Positions 49,931-58,200 of a DNA stretch of 64,000 nucleotides are shown piece by piece. A program made the translations under genes and the position numbers. Every line of letters starts with the position of its first letter. Position 1 is the first letter of the stretch. Under the pieces are notes generated by a model, which saw nothing but the letters and a program-made list of their open reading frames with translations, did no database searches and was not told where the DNA came from. Source of the DNA: Microbacterium dauci (GTDB taxonomy: Bacteria > Actinomycetota > Actinomycetes > Actinomycetales > Microbacteriaceae); contig NZ_JASJND010000006.1 in NCBI RefSeq assembly GCF_030065535.1, positions 124,001 to 188,000 of the forward strand. Direction: 5' to 3'.

Positions 49931-51109
49931 TCAGCGCTCCGGCGTCGGCTCGGCGGCGTCGACGCTCCTGACCGTCTCGATCGTGCCGGTGAACGTGCTT
50001 GCTCGCTGCTCGGCTTCGATGCTGCCGGTGAACAGTCCGTCGCTCGCGGGTGCGGCATCCGTGTCGTGTGTGCTCGTCGGCTCGGGATCGGTCAGCAGGA
50101 CGCGCTGTACCGGGAGTGCGGCGGGCATCGTCTGCTGCACCCACAGCACCATCGCCTCGCGGACGAGGCATCGCAGGTCGAAGAGGGTCGGCGCGTCCTT
50201 CGCGGTGACGAGGATGCGGACGCGGACGTACCCGCCGGTCGCCTCGGTGACCTGCAAGACCGACGCGCGGCCGTCGTAGAGGTCGGTCTGCGCGAGGACC
50301 TCGGCGAGGTGCACTCGCATCGCGGCGGGAGAGACCCGCCAGTCGAGGTCGAACTCGACGGCACCGAGCAGCTCTGATCCTTGTCGCGTCCAGTTCTGGA
50401 ACGGCGTCGTCGTGAAGTACGTGCAGGGGAGCACGAGTCGGCGATCGTCCCACAGGTCGAGGACGACGTAGCTGAGGGTGATCTCGCCGACTTTGCCCCA
50501 CTCACCTTCGGCGACGATGACGTCGTCGACGCGGAGCGCGTCGCTGAAGACCAGCTGGAGCCCCGCGAACACGTTCGCGAGCACGGACTGCGCTGCGAGG
50601 CCGGCAACGACCGAGGCGATGCCGGCCGAAGCGAGGACGCTCGCACCGATGGCGCGGACGGCGTCGAACGTCATGAGTGCGGCGCCGAGCGCGATGACGA
50701 CGATCAGGACGATCGCGAGTCGACGCACGATGAGCATCTGCGTGCGGATGCGTCGGGCGACGCGGTTGTCGGGCACATCGATCCGGTACCGGCCGAGCGC
50801 GATGTCGGTGGCGACCATGACAAGGGATGCCAGCAGCCAGGCGCTCGCACCGATTGCGAGGATCGAGAAGACGTGCACCAGCGTCGGCAGGTGGTCGGGG
50901 ACAGGGTACGCCGATTGCGTGGCGGCCCAGAGCCCCGCGACGAGCAGGATGGCCCGGAACGCGTGCCGCGCGTGCCGCATCAGCACACCGGCCCACGCTC
51001 GGCGCTTCGCAGTCACCCGCACCGCGATCGAGACGACGCCCGCGACCACCACCACGACGACGAGTGCGATCGCGACGGCGATGCCGTAGCCCAGCCAGTT
51101 CTCCCACAT
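49931..51109 (-). CDS. Mechanosensitive channel of the MscS family
   Basis: The 392-residue protein has about five hydrophobic helices, the pore-lining Gly/Ala-rich helix ASVLASAGIASVVAGLAAQSVLANVFAGLQLVFSD (typical of MscS TM3), then the cytoplasmic beta domain (DDVIVAEGEWGKVGEI, LPCTYF) and a polar C-terminal tail rich in Thr, Glu and Ser. It would release solutes on hypo-osmotic shock. The ATG at 51109 directly follows a large hairpin that contains the only good Shine-Dalgarno sequence. Confidence 0.88.
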   Translation of the reverse strand: MWENWLGYGIAVAIALVVVVVVAGVVSIAVRVTAKRRAWAGVLMRHARHAFRAILLVAGLWAATQSAYPVPDHLPTLVHVFSILAIGASAWLLASLVMVATDIALGRYRIDVPDNRVARRIRTQMLIVRRLAIVLIVVIALGAALMTFDAVRAIGASVLASAGIASVVAGLAAQSVLANVFAGLQLVFSDALRVDDVIVAEGEWGKVGEITLSYVVLDLWDDRRLVLPCTYFTTTPFQNWTRQGSELLGAVEFDLDWRVSPAAMRVHLAEVLAQTDLYDGRASVLQVTEATGGYVRVRILVTAKDAPTLFDLRCLVREAMVLWVQQTMPAALPVQRVLLTDPEPTSTHDTDAAPASDGLFTGSIEAEQRASTFTGTIETVRSVDAAEPTPER

Positions 51110-51112
51110 ACG

Positions 51113-51145
51113 ACGTGGCTCCCTCCGGTTCGGAGGGAGCCACGT
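51113..51145 (-). terminator. 15-bp perfect hairpin between aspS and mscS
   Basis: Bases 51113-51127 pair perfectly with 51131-51145 around a 3-nt loop. Read on the minus strand it lies after aspS and directly before the MscS start. There is no T tail, and the GGAGGG that could serve the MscS gene is inside the stem, so it may be a terminator, an RNA switch or both. Confidence 0.65.
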
Positions 51146-51180
51146 TACGGAATGCGTGTTTCCGTCTGCAAAGCCTTGCG

Positions 51181-52521
51181 TTACGGGGCGAGCCGTGTCG
51201 GGCCGCGGAAGAGGTAGGTCACCTCGCGGATCGACGACTCGCCGAGCAGCAGCATGAGCACGCGCGCGAGGCCCATGCCGAAGCCGCCGTGCGGCGGGGC
51301 GCCGTAGCGGAAGAAGTCGAGGTAGAAGTCGAGGTGCTCGGGGTCGAGCCCCTTCTCCTTCGCCTGCTCGATGAGCACGTCGACGCGGTGCTCGCGCTGC
51401 GCGCCCGTCGTGATCTCGACACCGTTGAACAGCAGGTCGTACGACTTGGTCAGCCCGGTCTCCTCGTCGCGCATGTGGTAGAACGCGCGGATCTCGGGGT
51501 GGTAGTCGGTGATGAAGACGAACTGGTGCCCGAACGTCTCGGCGACGTGCGCCGAGATCTGGCGCTCGCCCTCGGGGTCGAGGTCGCCGTCGGTGCGGGG
51601 GATCTCGTAGCCGCGGGCCGCGACGATGTCGCGGGCTTCGGCGAGCGGGATGCGCGGGAACGGCGTGGCCGGCACCTGCACCTCGACGCCGAACAGCTCG
51701 GCGATCTCTGCGCCGTGCTTGTCCTTCACAGCCTGGAACGCGAACTGGAGGAGTTCCTCCTGCATCGCGGCGACATCCTCGTGGGAGTCGATCCAGCTGA
51801 TCTCGGCGTCGATCGAGGTGAACTCGGTCGCGTGACGCGACGTGAACGACGGGTCGGCGCGGAAGACGTCGCCGATCTCGAAGATCTTGCCGAATCCTGC
51901 CGACTGCGCCATCTGCTTGAAGAACTGGGGGCTCTGCGCGAGGTAGGCGGTCTTGTCCTCGAAGTACGGCACCTCGAAGAGCTCTGCCGCCGACTCCGAG
52001 GCCGACGCCATGAGCTTGGGGGAGTGGATCTCGATGTAGTCGCGCTCGATCCAGTACGTGCGCATGGCGTGCTCGAGCGTCGTCTGCACGCGGAAGATGA
52101 GGTTGTTGCGGCGCTGACGGAGGTCGAGGAAGCGCCAGTCCATGCGCTTGTCGAGCCCCGAGTCGGACGCGATCGGCGTCTCGGGGAGCGCTGCGGCGGC
52201 CACGTCGAGGGCGCCGATCTTGATTTCGACACCGCCGAGCTTGACGCGCTCGTCGTGCTTGAGCTCGCCGGTCACCGTCAGGAAGGTGCCGGTGCTGAGC
52301 TCGGAGATCAGCGACGTGAGGGCGAGGGCGGCGGCATCCTGTTCGGAGCCGTCCTCGGCCGGCCGGGTGGCGGGGTTCACCAGCTGCACGGCGCCGGTCT
52401 CATCGCGCAGGATGACGAACTGCACCTTCTTCTGATCGCGGACGGTCTCGACCCATCCGGAGACCGAGACGGGGCCGTCTGCGCGGGACTGCAATTGCTG
52501 GACGAGGACGCGTTCACTCAC
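51181..52521 (-). CDS. aspS: Aspartyl-tRNA synthetase, short archaeal-type (possibly aspartate-tRNA(Asn) ligase)
   Basis: The 446-residue class IIb synthetase has an N-terminal OB fold (VSVSGWVETVRDQKKVQFVILRD) and catalytic motifs: motif 1 around EIHSPKL, motif 2 EIGDVFRADPSFTSRHATEF and motif 3 GGFGMGLARVLML. It lacks the roughly 130-residue bacterial GAD insertion and the extra C-terminal domain, so it is of the archaeal/eukaryal type, often non-discriminating and paired with GatCAB. The start is a GTG with TAGACT 8 nt upstream. Confidence 0.92.
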   Translation of the reverse strand: MSERVLVQQLQSRADGPVSVSGWVETVRDQKKVQFVILRDETGAVQLVNPATRPAEDGSEQDAAALALTSLISELSTGTFLTVTGELKHDERVKLGGVEIKIGALDVAAAALPETPIASDSGLDKRMDWRFLDLRQRRNNLIFRVQTTLEHAMRTYWIERDYIEIHSPKLMASASESAAELFEVPYFEDKTAYLAQSPQFFKQMAQSAGFGKIFEIGDVFRADPSFTSRHATEFTSIDAEISWIDSHEDVAAMQEELLQFAFQAVKDKHGAEIAELFGVEVQVPATPFPRIPLAEARDIVAARGYEIPRTDGDLDPEGERQISAHVAETFGHQFVFITDYHPEIRAFYHMRDEETGLTKSYDLLFNGVEITTGAQREHRVDVLIEQAKEKGLDPEHLDFYLDFFRYGAPPHGGFGMGLARVLMLLLGESSIREVTYLFRGPTRLAP

Positions 52522-52681
52522 GAGGAGAGAGTCTACGCGGGGCGCCGGAACCGGCGATCCGGATGCCGCATGTACGGCTGGCCCCCAGGCTGATGCGGAC
52601 CGCGCCGCCTAGGGTGGACGCACAGGGGGCGCCCGTCGCAGGGGAAGCGGGCATCCGATCACCGAGCGCAGAAGGCACCCG

Positions 52682-53377
52682 ATGACCGCACTGATCCACG
52701 CAGCATCCACCTCGGACCAGGGGTCCTGGCTGTCGACCCTCGCCGACTGGGTGGTGTCGCTGATGGAGCTCATCGGCCCGCCGGGCGCGGCGATCGCGGT
52801 CGGGCTCGACAACCTCTTCCCCCCGATCCCCAGCGAGGTCGTGCTCCCGATGGCGGGCCTCGCGGCCAGCCGCGGCTCGTTCACGCTCTTCGAGGCCATC
52901 GCCTGGACGACGTTCGGCTCGGTGTTCGGCGCGTACATCCTTTATGGACTCGGCCGCTGGCTCGGCGCCGAACGTCTCGCGCGTATCGCCGACAAGCTCC
53001 CGCTCGTGAAGGGCGAGGACGTCGAACAGTCGGTCGCCTGGTTCGAGCGGCACGGTGCCGCCGCCGTGTTCTTCGGCCGAATGGTGCCGCTGTTCCGCAG
53101 CCTCATCTCGATCCCCGCCGGCGTCGCGAAGATGCACTGGTGGAAGTTCGGCCTGCTGACGACCGCGGGAAGTCTCATCTGGAACTCGATCTTCGTGCTC
53201 GCGGGATTCTTCCTCGGCGAGAACTGGCACATCGTGGAGCAGTACGCCGAGATCTTCCAGACGATCGTCATCGTCGCCGTCGTGCTCGCCGTCGCCTGGT
53301 TCGTGATCGTCCGCGTGCGCGCGATCCTGGCCGATCGGGGCACGGATCAGGCGTCCGAGGGTTCAGGCTCCGCATAG
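52682..53377 (+). CDS. DedA/SNARE-associated family membrane protein
   Basis: The 231-residue protein has four to five hydrophobic segments and DedA signatures: FPPIPSEVVLPMAGL near the N-terminus, GSVFGAYILYGLGRWLG, FFGRMVPLFRSLISIPAGVAKM with the conserved Arg residues, and GSLIWNSIFVLAGFFLGENW. DedA proteins flip undecaprenyl phosphate or related lipids and affect membrane energetics. The gene is 160 bp from the divergent aspS and 23 bp before the phosphatase. Confidence 0.92.
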   Translation: MTALIHAASTSDQGSWLSTLADWVVSLMELIGPPGAAIAVGLDNLFPPIPSEVVLPMAGLAASRGSFTLFEAIAWTTFGSVFGAYILYGLGRWLGAERLARIADKLPLVKGEDVEQSVAWFERHGAAAVFFGRMVPLFRSLISIPAGVAKMHWWKFGLLTTAGSLIWNSIFVLAGFFLGENWHIVEQYAEIFQTIVIVAVVLAVAWFVIVRVRAILADRGTDQASEGSGSA

Positions 53378-53388
53378 CCCACCCCACG

Positions 53389-53394
53389 TAAACT
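53389..53394 (+). promoter_or_regulatory. Predicted -10 box (TAAACT) of the cytochrome c maturation operon
   Basis: TAAACT lies exactly 6 nt before the GTG at 53401 and overlaps the gap after the DedA gene. It suggests a leaderless promoter for the phosphatase-tlpA-ccdA-resB-ccsB operon. Confidence 0.5.
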
Positions 53395-53400
53395 TGCAGG

Positions 53401-54033
53401 GTGACTGCCACCCGCCTCCATCTCGTGCGCCACGGTGAGGTCCACAACCCCGACCGCGTGCTCTACGGGCGGCTGCCGGCGTTCCACCTCAGCGCGGACG
53501 GTCGGCGCATGGCGCTCGCCGCAGCCCGGCACCTCCACGACGAGGGGCGGTCGGTCCGCTCGCTCGTCTGCTCACCGCTCGAGCGCGCCCGCGAATCGGC
53601 AGCGCCCATGGCCGAGACCTTCGGCCTCCAGCCCGTCGTCGACGCGCGGGTGATCGAGCCGACGAACGTCTTGGAAGGCCGACGGATGCGGCAGGCGCTG
53701 CGCAACCCGCTCAACTGGTGGCACCTCCGTGCGCCGGGAGTCCCGAGCTGGGGCGAGCCCTACCTCGAGGTCGTCGACCGCATGCAGTCCGCGATGCGCG
53801 ACGCGTGGAACCGGACCCCGTCCGGCGGCGACGCGGTCATCGTCTCGCACCAGCTGCCCATCTGGATCACCCATCTCGCCGTTGCGGGTCTCCCGCTCCG
53901 CCACGACCCGCGCCGCCGCCGGTGCGCGCTGTCGAGCGTCACGAGCTTCGAGCTCGTCGGCGACGTGTGGCGCGAGGTCGCGTACGCCGAGCCCGCCCAC
54001 ACTTCGGACGCCGTCGACGAAGGAGCCGTATGA
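53401..54033 (+). CDS. Histidine phosphatase family protein
   Basis: The 210-residue protein has the phosphoglycerate-mutase-like fold: LHLVRHGEVHNPD (catalytic His at 11 in RHG), CSPLERARESA and the second catalytic His in VIVSHQLPIW. In actinobacteria a gene of this type leads the thioredoxin-CcdA-ResB-CcsA cluster (as in M. tuberculosis Rv0525-Rv0529), and the same order is seen here. Its substrate and its link to cytochrome maturation are unknown. The start is a GTG with a leaderless-type box. Confidence 0.88.
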   Translation: MTATRLHLVRHGEVHNPDRVLYGRLPAFHLSADGRRMALAAARHLHDEGRSVRSLVCSPLERARESAAPMAETFGLQPVVDARVIEPTNVLEGRRMRQALRNPLNWWHLRAPGVPSWGEPYLEVVDRMQSAMRDAWNRTPSGGDAVIVSHQLPIWITHLAVAGLPLRHDPRRRRCALSSVTSFELVGDVWREVAYAEPAHTSDAVDEGAV

Positions 54034-54635
54034 CCCGCCGCATCTTCGCCGCCGTGACCGCCCTCGCGCTCGCCTTCGGGCTCGCCGCCTGCACGGGCGA
54101 GAACGACGACCTCGCCGACACCTATCGCAAGGGCAACAACCAGGGGTTCATCTCGGGCGATGGTCGCGTCACCGAGATCGCCGAAGCCGACCGAGGGGAT
54201 GCCGTCGAATTCAGCGGCACCGCCGTGGACGGTTCCACCATCTCGAGTGCCGATTATGCGGGCGAGGTCCTCGTCATCAACTTCTGGTACGCACAGTGCG
54301 GCCCGTGCCGTGCCGAGGCGCCGATCCTCGAGGACGTGCACACCTCGACGAGCGAGGCGGGTGCCAACTTCCTCGGCGTCAACATCTACGACGGCCCCGA
54401 GCAGGCGGCATCCTTCGACGAGACGTACGGGATCACGTACCCTTCGATCCTGGCCCGCGGCGACGTCGACCTGAAGCTCGCGTTCGCCGACTGGACGTCG
54501 CTGCAAGCTGCACCCACGACGCTCGTCCTGGATAAGCAGGGTCGCGTCGCGGCCAGCATCTTCGGCCAGGTGACGCCCGCGTCGAAGTCCATCTTCGAGA
54601 CGCTCGTCGAAGACGCGCTCGAGGAACAGTCGTGA
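54030..54635 (+). CDS. TlpA/ResA-like thiol-disulfide oxidoreductase lipoprotein
   Basis: The 201-residue protein has a lipoprotein signal (lipobox LAAC, C21) and a thioredoxin fold with CGPC (C90, C93) in VINFWYAQCGPCRAEAP and a cis-Pro region QAAPTTLVLD. It would keep apocytochrome c thiols reduced outside the membrane, drawing electrons from CcdA encoded next. Its ATG overlaps the phosphatase stop, with AGGAG upstream. Confidence 0.92.
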   Translation: MTRRIFAAVTALALAFGLAACTGENDDLADTYRKGNNQGFISGDGRVTEIAEADRGDAVEFSGTAVDGSTISSADYAGEVLVINFWYAQCGPCRAEAPILEDVHTSTSEAGANFLGVNIYDGPEQAASFDETYGITYPSILARGDVDLKLAFADWTSLQAAPTTLVLDKQGRVAASIFGQVTPASKSIFETLVEDALEEQS

Positions 54636-55411
54636 CCGACATCGTCTTCGACGGCGCGCTCTGGCTCGCGATTCCGATCGCTCTGCTCGCGGGCCTCGTC
54701 TCCTTCCTCTCGCCCTGCGTGCTGCCGCTCGTCCCGGGCTATCTCGGCTTCCTCGGCGGCGCAGTCGCTCCACGTGACGCACGTGTCGAGGGCGCTGGCG
54801 GCGTCGCGACGATGCAGCGGACGAAGGCGCCGGGACGGGCGAGGCTTCTCCTCGGGGTCGGCCTGTTCATCGCCGGGTTCACCGTCGTCTTCCTCGCGAT
54901 GGGCGTCTTCGCCGGCACGCTCGGTCGAGTCTTCATCGAATACCAGGACCCCATCACCCGCGTGCTCGGGGCGGTCGTCATCGTGCTCGGCCTCGTGTTC
55001 ATCGGCATCTTCGGCTTCGCGCAGCGCATCGCCCGCCCGCAGATCCGCCAGAACCTCGGCATCATCGGGGCACCGCTCCTGGGCGTCGCGATGGGCATCG
55101 GCTGGGCGCCGTGCATCGGCCCGACCCTCGCCGTGATCCTGAGCATGGCCTACAGCCAGGCAGACCCCGCACGCGCCGGCATCCTCGCCGTCGCGTACTC
55201 CCTCGGGCTCGGCATCCCGTTCGTCCTCATCGCCCTCGGCGCGAGCTGGGCGACCCGCTCGGTCGCCTTCGTCCGCCGCCACATCCGTATCGTGAACATC
55301 ATCGGTGGCGCGCTGCTGATCGCCCTCGGCGTCCTCATGGTCACGGGCGTCTGGACCGAGATCATGGCTGTCTTCCAGGGGGTGGTCGCGGGTGTCCCGA
55401 CCTTCCTCTGA
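54632..55411 (+). CDS. ccdA: Cytochrome c biogenesis protein CcdA
   Basis: The 259-residue membrane protein has six helices of the DsbD-transmembrane/CcdA family. The redox Cys residues lie in LSPCVLPLVPGYLGFLGG and in IGWAPCIGPTLAVIL. It moves reducing equivalents from cytoplasmic thioredoxin to the TlpA-like protein. The start is a GTG overlapping the previous stop; its end overlaps the resB start by 20 bp. Confidence 0.94.
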   Translation: MTDIVFDGALWLAIPIALLAGLVSFLSPCVLPLVPGYLGFLGGAVAPRDARVEGAGGVATMQRTKAPGRARLLLGVGLFIAGFTVVFLAMGVFAGTLGRVFIEYQDPITRVLGAVVIVLGLVFIGIFGFAQRIARPQIRQNLGIIGAPLLGVAMGIGWAPCIGPTLAVILSMAYSQADPARAGILAVAYSLGLGIPFVLIALGASWATRSVAFVRRHIRIVNIIGGALLIALGVLMVTGVWTEIMAVFQGVVAGVPTFL

Positions 55412-57149
55412 CAACGACACCGTCGACGGTCCGCTCCGCCCGAGCGATCACCTCGAGACGACGGCCGACGGCGCGGCATCCGCTCCGGTGGCGCCGAAGC
55501 TGGGCTTCGTCGAATGGCTGCGCTGGGGCTGGCGCCAGCTGACGAGCATGCGGACGGCGCTCGTCCTGCTCCTCTTGCTCGCGATCGCCGCGATACCCGG
55601 TTCGCTCGTGCCGCAGCGCAGCGCCGACCCGAACGGCGTCTCGCAGTGGCGGGCCACAAACCCCGATCTGTACCCGGTGTTCGACGCCCTGCAGCTGTTC
55701 GACGTCTACACGTCGGTGTGGTTCTCGTCGATCTACATCCTGCTGTTCATCTCGCTGATCGGCTGCGTCCTGCCGCGCACGAAGCATCACTGGAAGGCGC
55801 TCCGGGCGCGTCCGCCGCGCACGCCCGCCCGTCTGTCGCGACTCGACGATCACGCCGAGCGCACGGTCGCGGTGCCTGACGGTGAGGATGCCGCGGGGCA
55901 CGCCGCCCACGCCATCGACCTGGCCGAAGCACAGCTGAAGTCCCTGCGCTACCGCGTCGAGCGCTACGAGGTCGGTGGCGCCGTCTCGGTCTCCGCCGAG
56001 CGCGGGTACGTGCGCGAAACCGGCAACCTCGTCTTCCACGGTGCGCTCATCGGTGTGCTGCTCTCGGTGGGGATCGGCGGTGGCTTCACGTACACGGGCC
56101 AGACCGTCATCACCGAGGGCGACGGGTTCGTCAACTCGCTCGGGCTCGGCTACACCTCGTTCAACCCCGGTCGCTTCGTCGACACCGAGAACGACCTCGT
56201 GCCGTACTCGATCACCCTCGACGAGTTCGACGTCACGTACCTCGAGCCGGGAACACAGGGCGCCGGTCAGTCCGGCGACTTCGCGGCGCACGTCTCAACC
56301 CGCTTCCCCGGCGAAGACGCGCAGAGCGACGTCATTCGGGTCAACCACCCGATCACCATGGCGGGCGATCGCATCTACCTCATGGGCAACGGGTACGCGC
56401 CGACGATCACGATCCGCAACGCAGACGGTGACGTCGTGTTCAACGAGTCGGTGCCGTTCCTGCCGGACGGTGCCACCATGACCTCGCAGGGCGTCGTCAA
56501 GGTGCCCGACGGCATCACGACGACCGACGGCGAGTCGGAGCAGCTCGGGCTCGCCGGGTTCTTCTACCCGACGGCGGCCACGCTCGAGTCCGGCGCGCTC
56601 ACCTCGGCCTACGGCGACCTGGCCAACCCGCTGCTCACGTTCTGGGTCTACGCGGGCGACCTCGGCATCGACGACGGCACGCCGCGGTCGGTCTACGCGC
56701 TCGACCCCACCGGCATGGAGCAGATCGCCGGAAACGACTCCGGCGTCGACTCCCTCGAGCTCGCGCCGGGGGAGACCGTCGACCTTCCCGACGGGCTCGG
56801 CACGATCACCTTCGAGGATGAGACCGCGAACGGCGCCGCCGAATCGGTGAAGCGCTACGTGTCGCTCTCGATCCACAACGACTCCGGCGCCACCTGGGTG
56901 CTGGTGTTCGCGATACTCGCGCTGCTCGGCCTATTCGCCGCGCTGTTCGTCCCGCGCCGCCGCATGTGGGTGAAGGCGACGCCGGGGGACGGCACCGTCC
57001 TCATCGAGTACGCGGGTCTCGCCCGCGGTGAAGACCCGGCGATCGCCATCGCGGTCGACGCACTCGCCCGCGATCACGGTGCCGCCCTCGGCGAGCTTGA
57101 ACCCGCATCGGATGCCGCGCCGCGCCAGGCCACCCCGAACGTAGACTGA
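55392..57149 (+). CDS. resB: Cytochrome c biogenesis protein ResB
   Basis: The 585-residue protein starts with a GTG within the end of ccdA. It has membrane helices near residues 55-75, 105-125 and 215-235, a large extracytoplasmic domain of about 270 residues and a last helix (about 510-530). Typical segments are LTSMRTALVLLLLLAIAAIPGSLVPQR and RETGNLVFHGALIGVLLSVG. With CcsB it forms the system II heme transport and ligation complex for cytochrome c. Confidence 0.93.
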   Translation: MSRPSSDNDTVDGPLRPSDHLETTADGAASAPVAPKLGFVEWLRWGWRQLTSMRTALVLLLLLAIAAIPGSLVPQRSADPNGVSQWRATNPDLYPVFDALQLFDVYTSVWFSSIYILLFISLIGCVLPRTKHHWKALRARPPRTPARLSRLDDHAERTVAVPDGEDAAGHAAHAIDLAEAQLKSLRYRVERYEVGGAVSVSAERGYVRETGNLVFHGALIGVLLSVGIGGGFTYTGQTVITEGDGFVNSLGLGYTSFNPGRFVDTENDLVPYSITLDEFDVTYLEPGTQGAGQSGDFAAHVSTRFPGEDAQSDVIRVNHPITMAGDRIYLMGNGYAPTITIRNADGDVVFNESVPFLPDGATMTSQGVVKVPDGITTTDGESEQLGLAGFFYPTAATLESGALTSAYGDLANPLLTFWVYAGDLGIDDGTPRSVYALDPTGMEQIAGNDSGVDSLELAPGETVDLPDGLGTITFEDETANGAAESVKRYVSLSIHNDSGATWVLVFAILALLGLFAALFVPRRRMWVKATPGDGTVLIEYAGLARGEDPAIAIAVDALARDHGAALGELEPASDAAPRQATPNVD

Positions 57150-57177
57150 ACCCACCCCGCTCTCCCGGAGGACCTCG

Positions 57178-58200
57178 ATGTCACTCGACGACCTTTCTGT
57201 CCTGCTGCTGTGGACGGCCATCGCGATCTACACGCTCGCGTTCCTCGCGTTCTCCGTCGACCTCGCGCGCCGCTCCGAACTGGCGATCGCCGCACAGGAC
57301 GCGAAGACCCGGGAGCACGCGAAGACCCTCGTGGCATCCGGTGGGCAGACCATCGCCGACATCCGCTCCGAAGAAGCGGCCGCGAAGGCCGCACTCGAGG
57401 CCCGGCCGTCGCAGCGCGCACGGTTCCTGTTCGCCCGCCTCGGCACGGTGCTGACCGTGCTCGGCTTCCTGTTCCACCTCGGCGCGGACGTCACGCGCGG
57501 CATCGCGGCAGGACGCGTGCCGTGGTCGAACAACTACGAGTTCGCCCTCACCGGCACGATGCTTGTCATCGCGGTGTTCCTCGGCGTGCTGTTCAAGTAC
57601 GACCTGCGCTTCCTCGGCGCGTTCGTGACCGGCCTCATCGTCGTCCTGCTCGGCGGCGCGGCGCTCGCGTACTACGTCGAGGTCGTCCCGCTTTCCGACC
57701 CGCTGAAGAGCATCTGGCTCGTCATCCACGTGTTCGTCGCGTCGTTGGCATCCGCGTTCCTCGCCCTCGCGTTCGCGCTGTCGATCGTGCAGCTGCTGCA
57801 GTCGCGCCGTGAGCGTCTCGCGATCGCGGCGGCCGGGACGGATGCCGCGCCCCGCACCCGGCTGCCGTTCCTGCGGACCCTCCCGAGCGCAGAGGTGCTC
57901 GAAGGCCTCGCGTACCGGTTCGCGATCATCGGCTTCATCCTGTGGACCTTCACCCTCATCGCCGGCGCGATCTGGGCGAACGACGCGTGGGGCCGCTACT
58001 GGGGCTTCGACACGAAGGAAGTCTGGACCTTCGTGATCTGGGTGCTCTACGCTGGCTACATCCACGCCCGCGCGACGCGCGGATGGCGCGGTACCCGCTC
58101 GGCCTGGCTCTCGATCGTCGGCTTCACGGCCGTGCTGTTCAACTTCACGATCGTGAACCAGTTCTTCAAGGGCCTCCACTCGTACAGCGGGCTCGGCTGA
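57178..58200 (+). CDS. ccsB: Cytochrome c biogenesis protein CcsB (CcsA-type heme lyase subunit)
   Basis: The 340-residue protein has about eight helices and the tryptophan-rich heme-handling WWD-like motif IWANDAWGRYWGFDTKEVWTFVIW, flanked by conserved His residues (VIHVFVASLA, YAGYIHARA, HSYSG). It completes the system II cytochrome c synthetase with ResB. GGAGGA precedes the ATG. The last codons overlap the probable start of the SGNH hydrolase gene. Confidence 0.94.
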   Translation: MSLDDLSVLLLWTAIAIYTLAFLAFSVDLARRSELAIAAQDAKTREHAKTLVASGGQTIADIRSEEAAAKAALEARPSQRARFLFARLGTVLTVLGFLFHLGADVTRGIAAGRVPWSNNYEFALTGTMLVIAVFLGVLFKYDLRFLGAFVTGLIVVLLGGAALAYYVEVVPLSDPLKSIWLVIHVFVASLASAFLALAFALSIVQLLQSRRERLAIAAAGTDAAPRTRLPFLRTLPSAEVLEGLAYRFAIIGFILWTFTLIAGAIWANDAWGRYWGFDTKEVWTFVIWVLYAGYIHARATRGWRGTRSAWLSIVGFTAVLFNFTIVNQFFKGLHSYSGLG

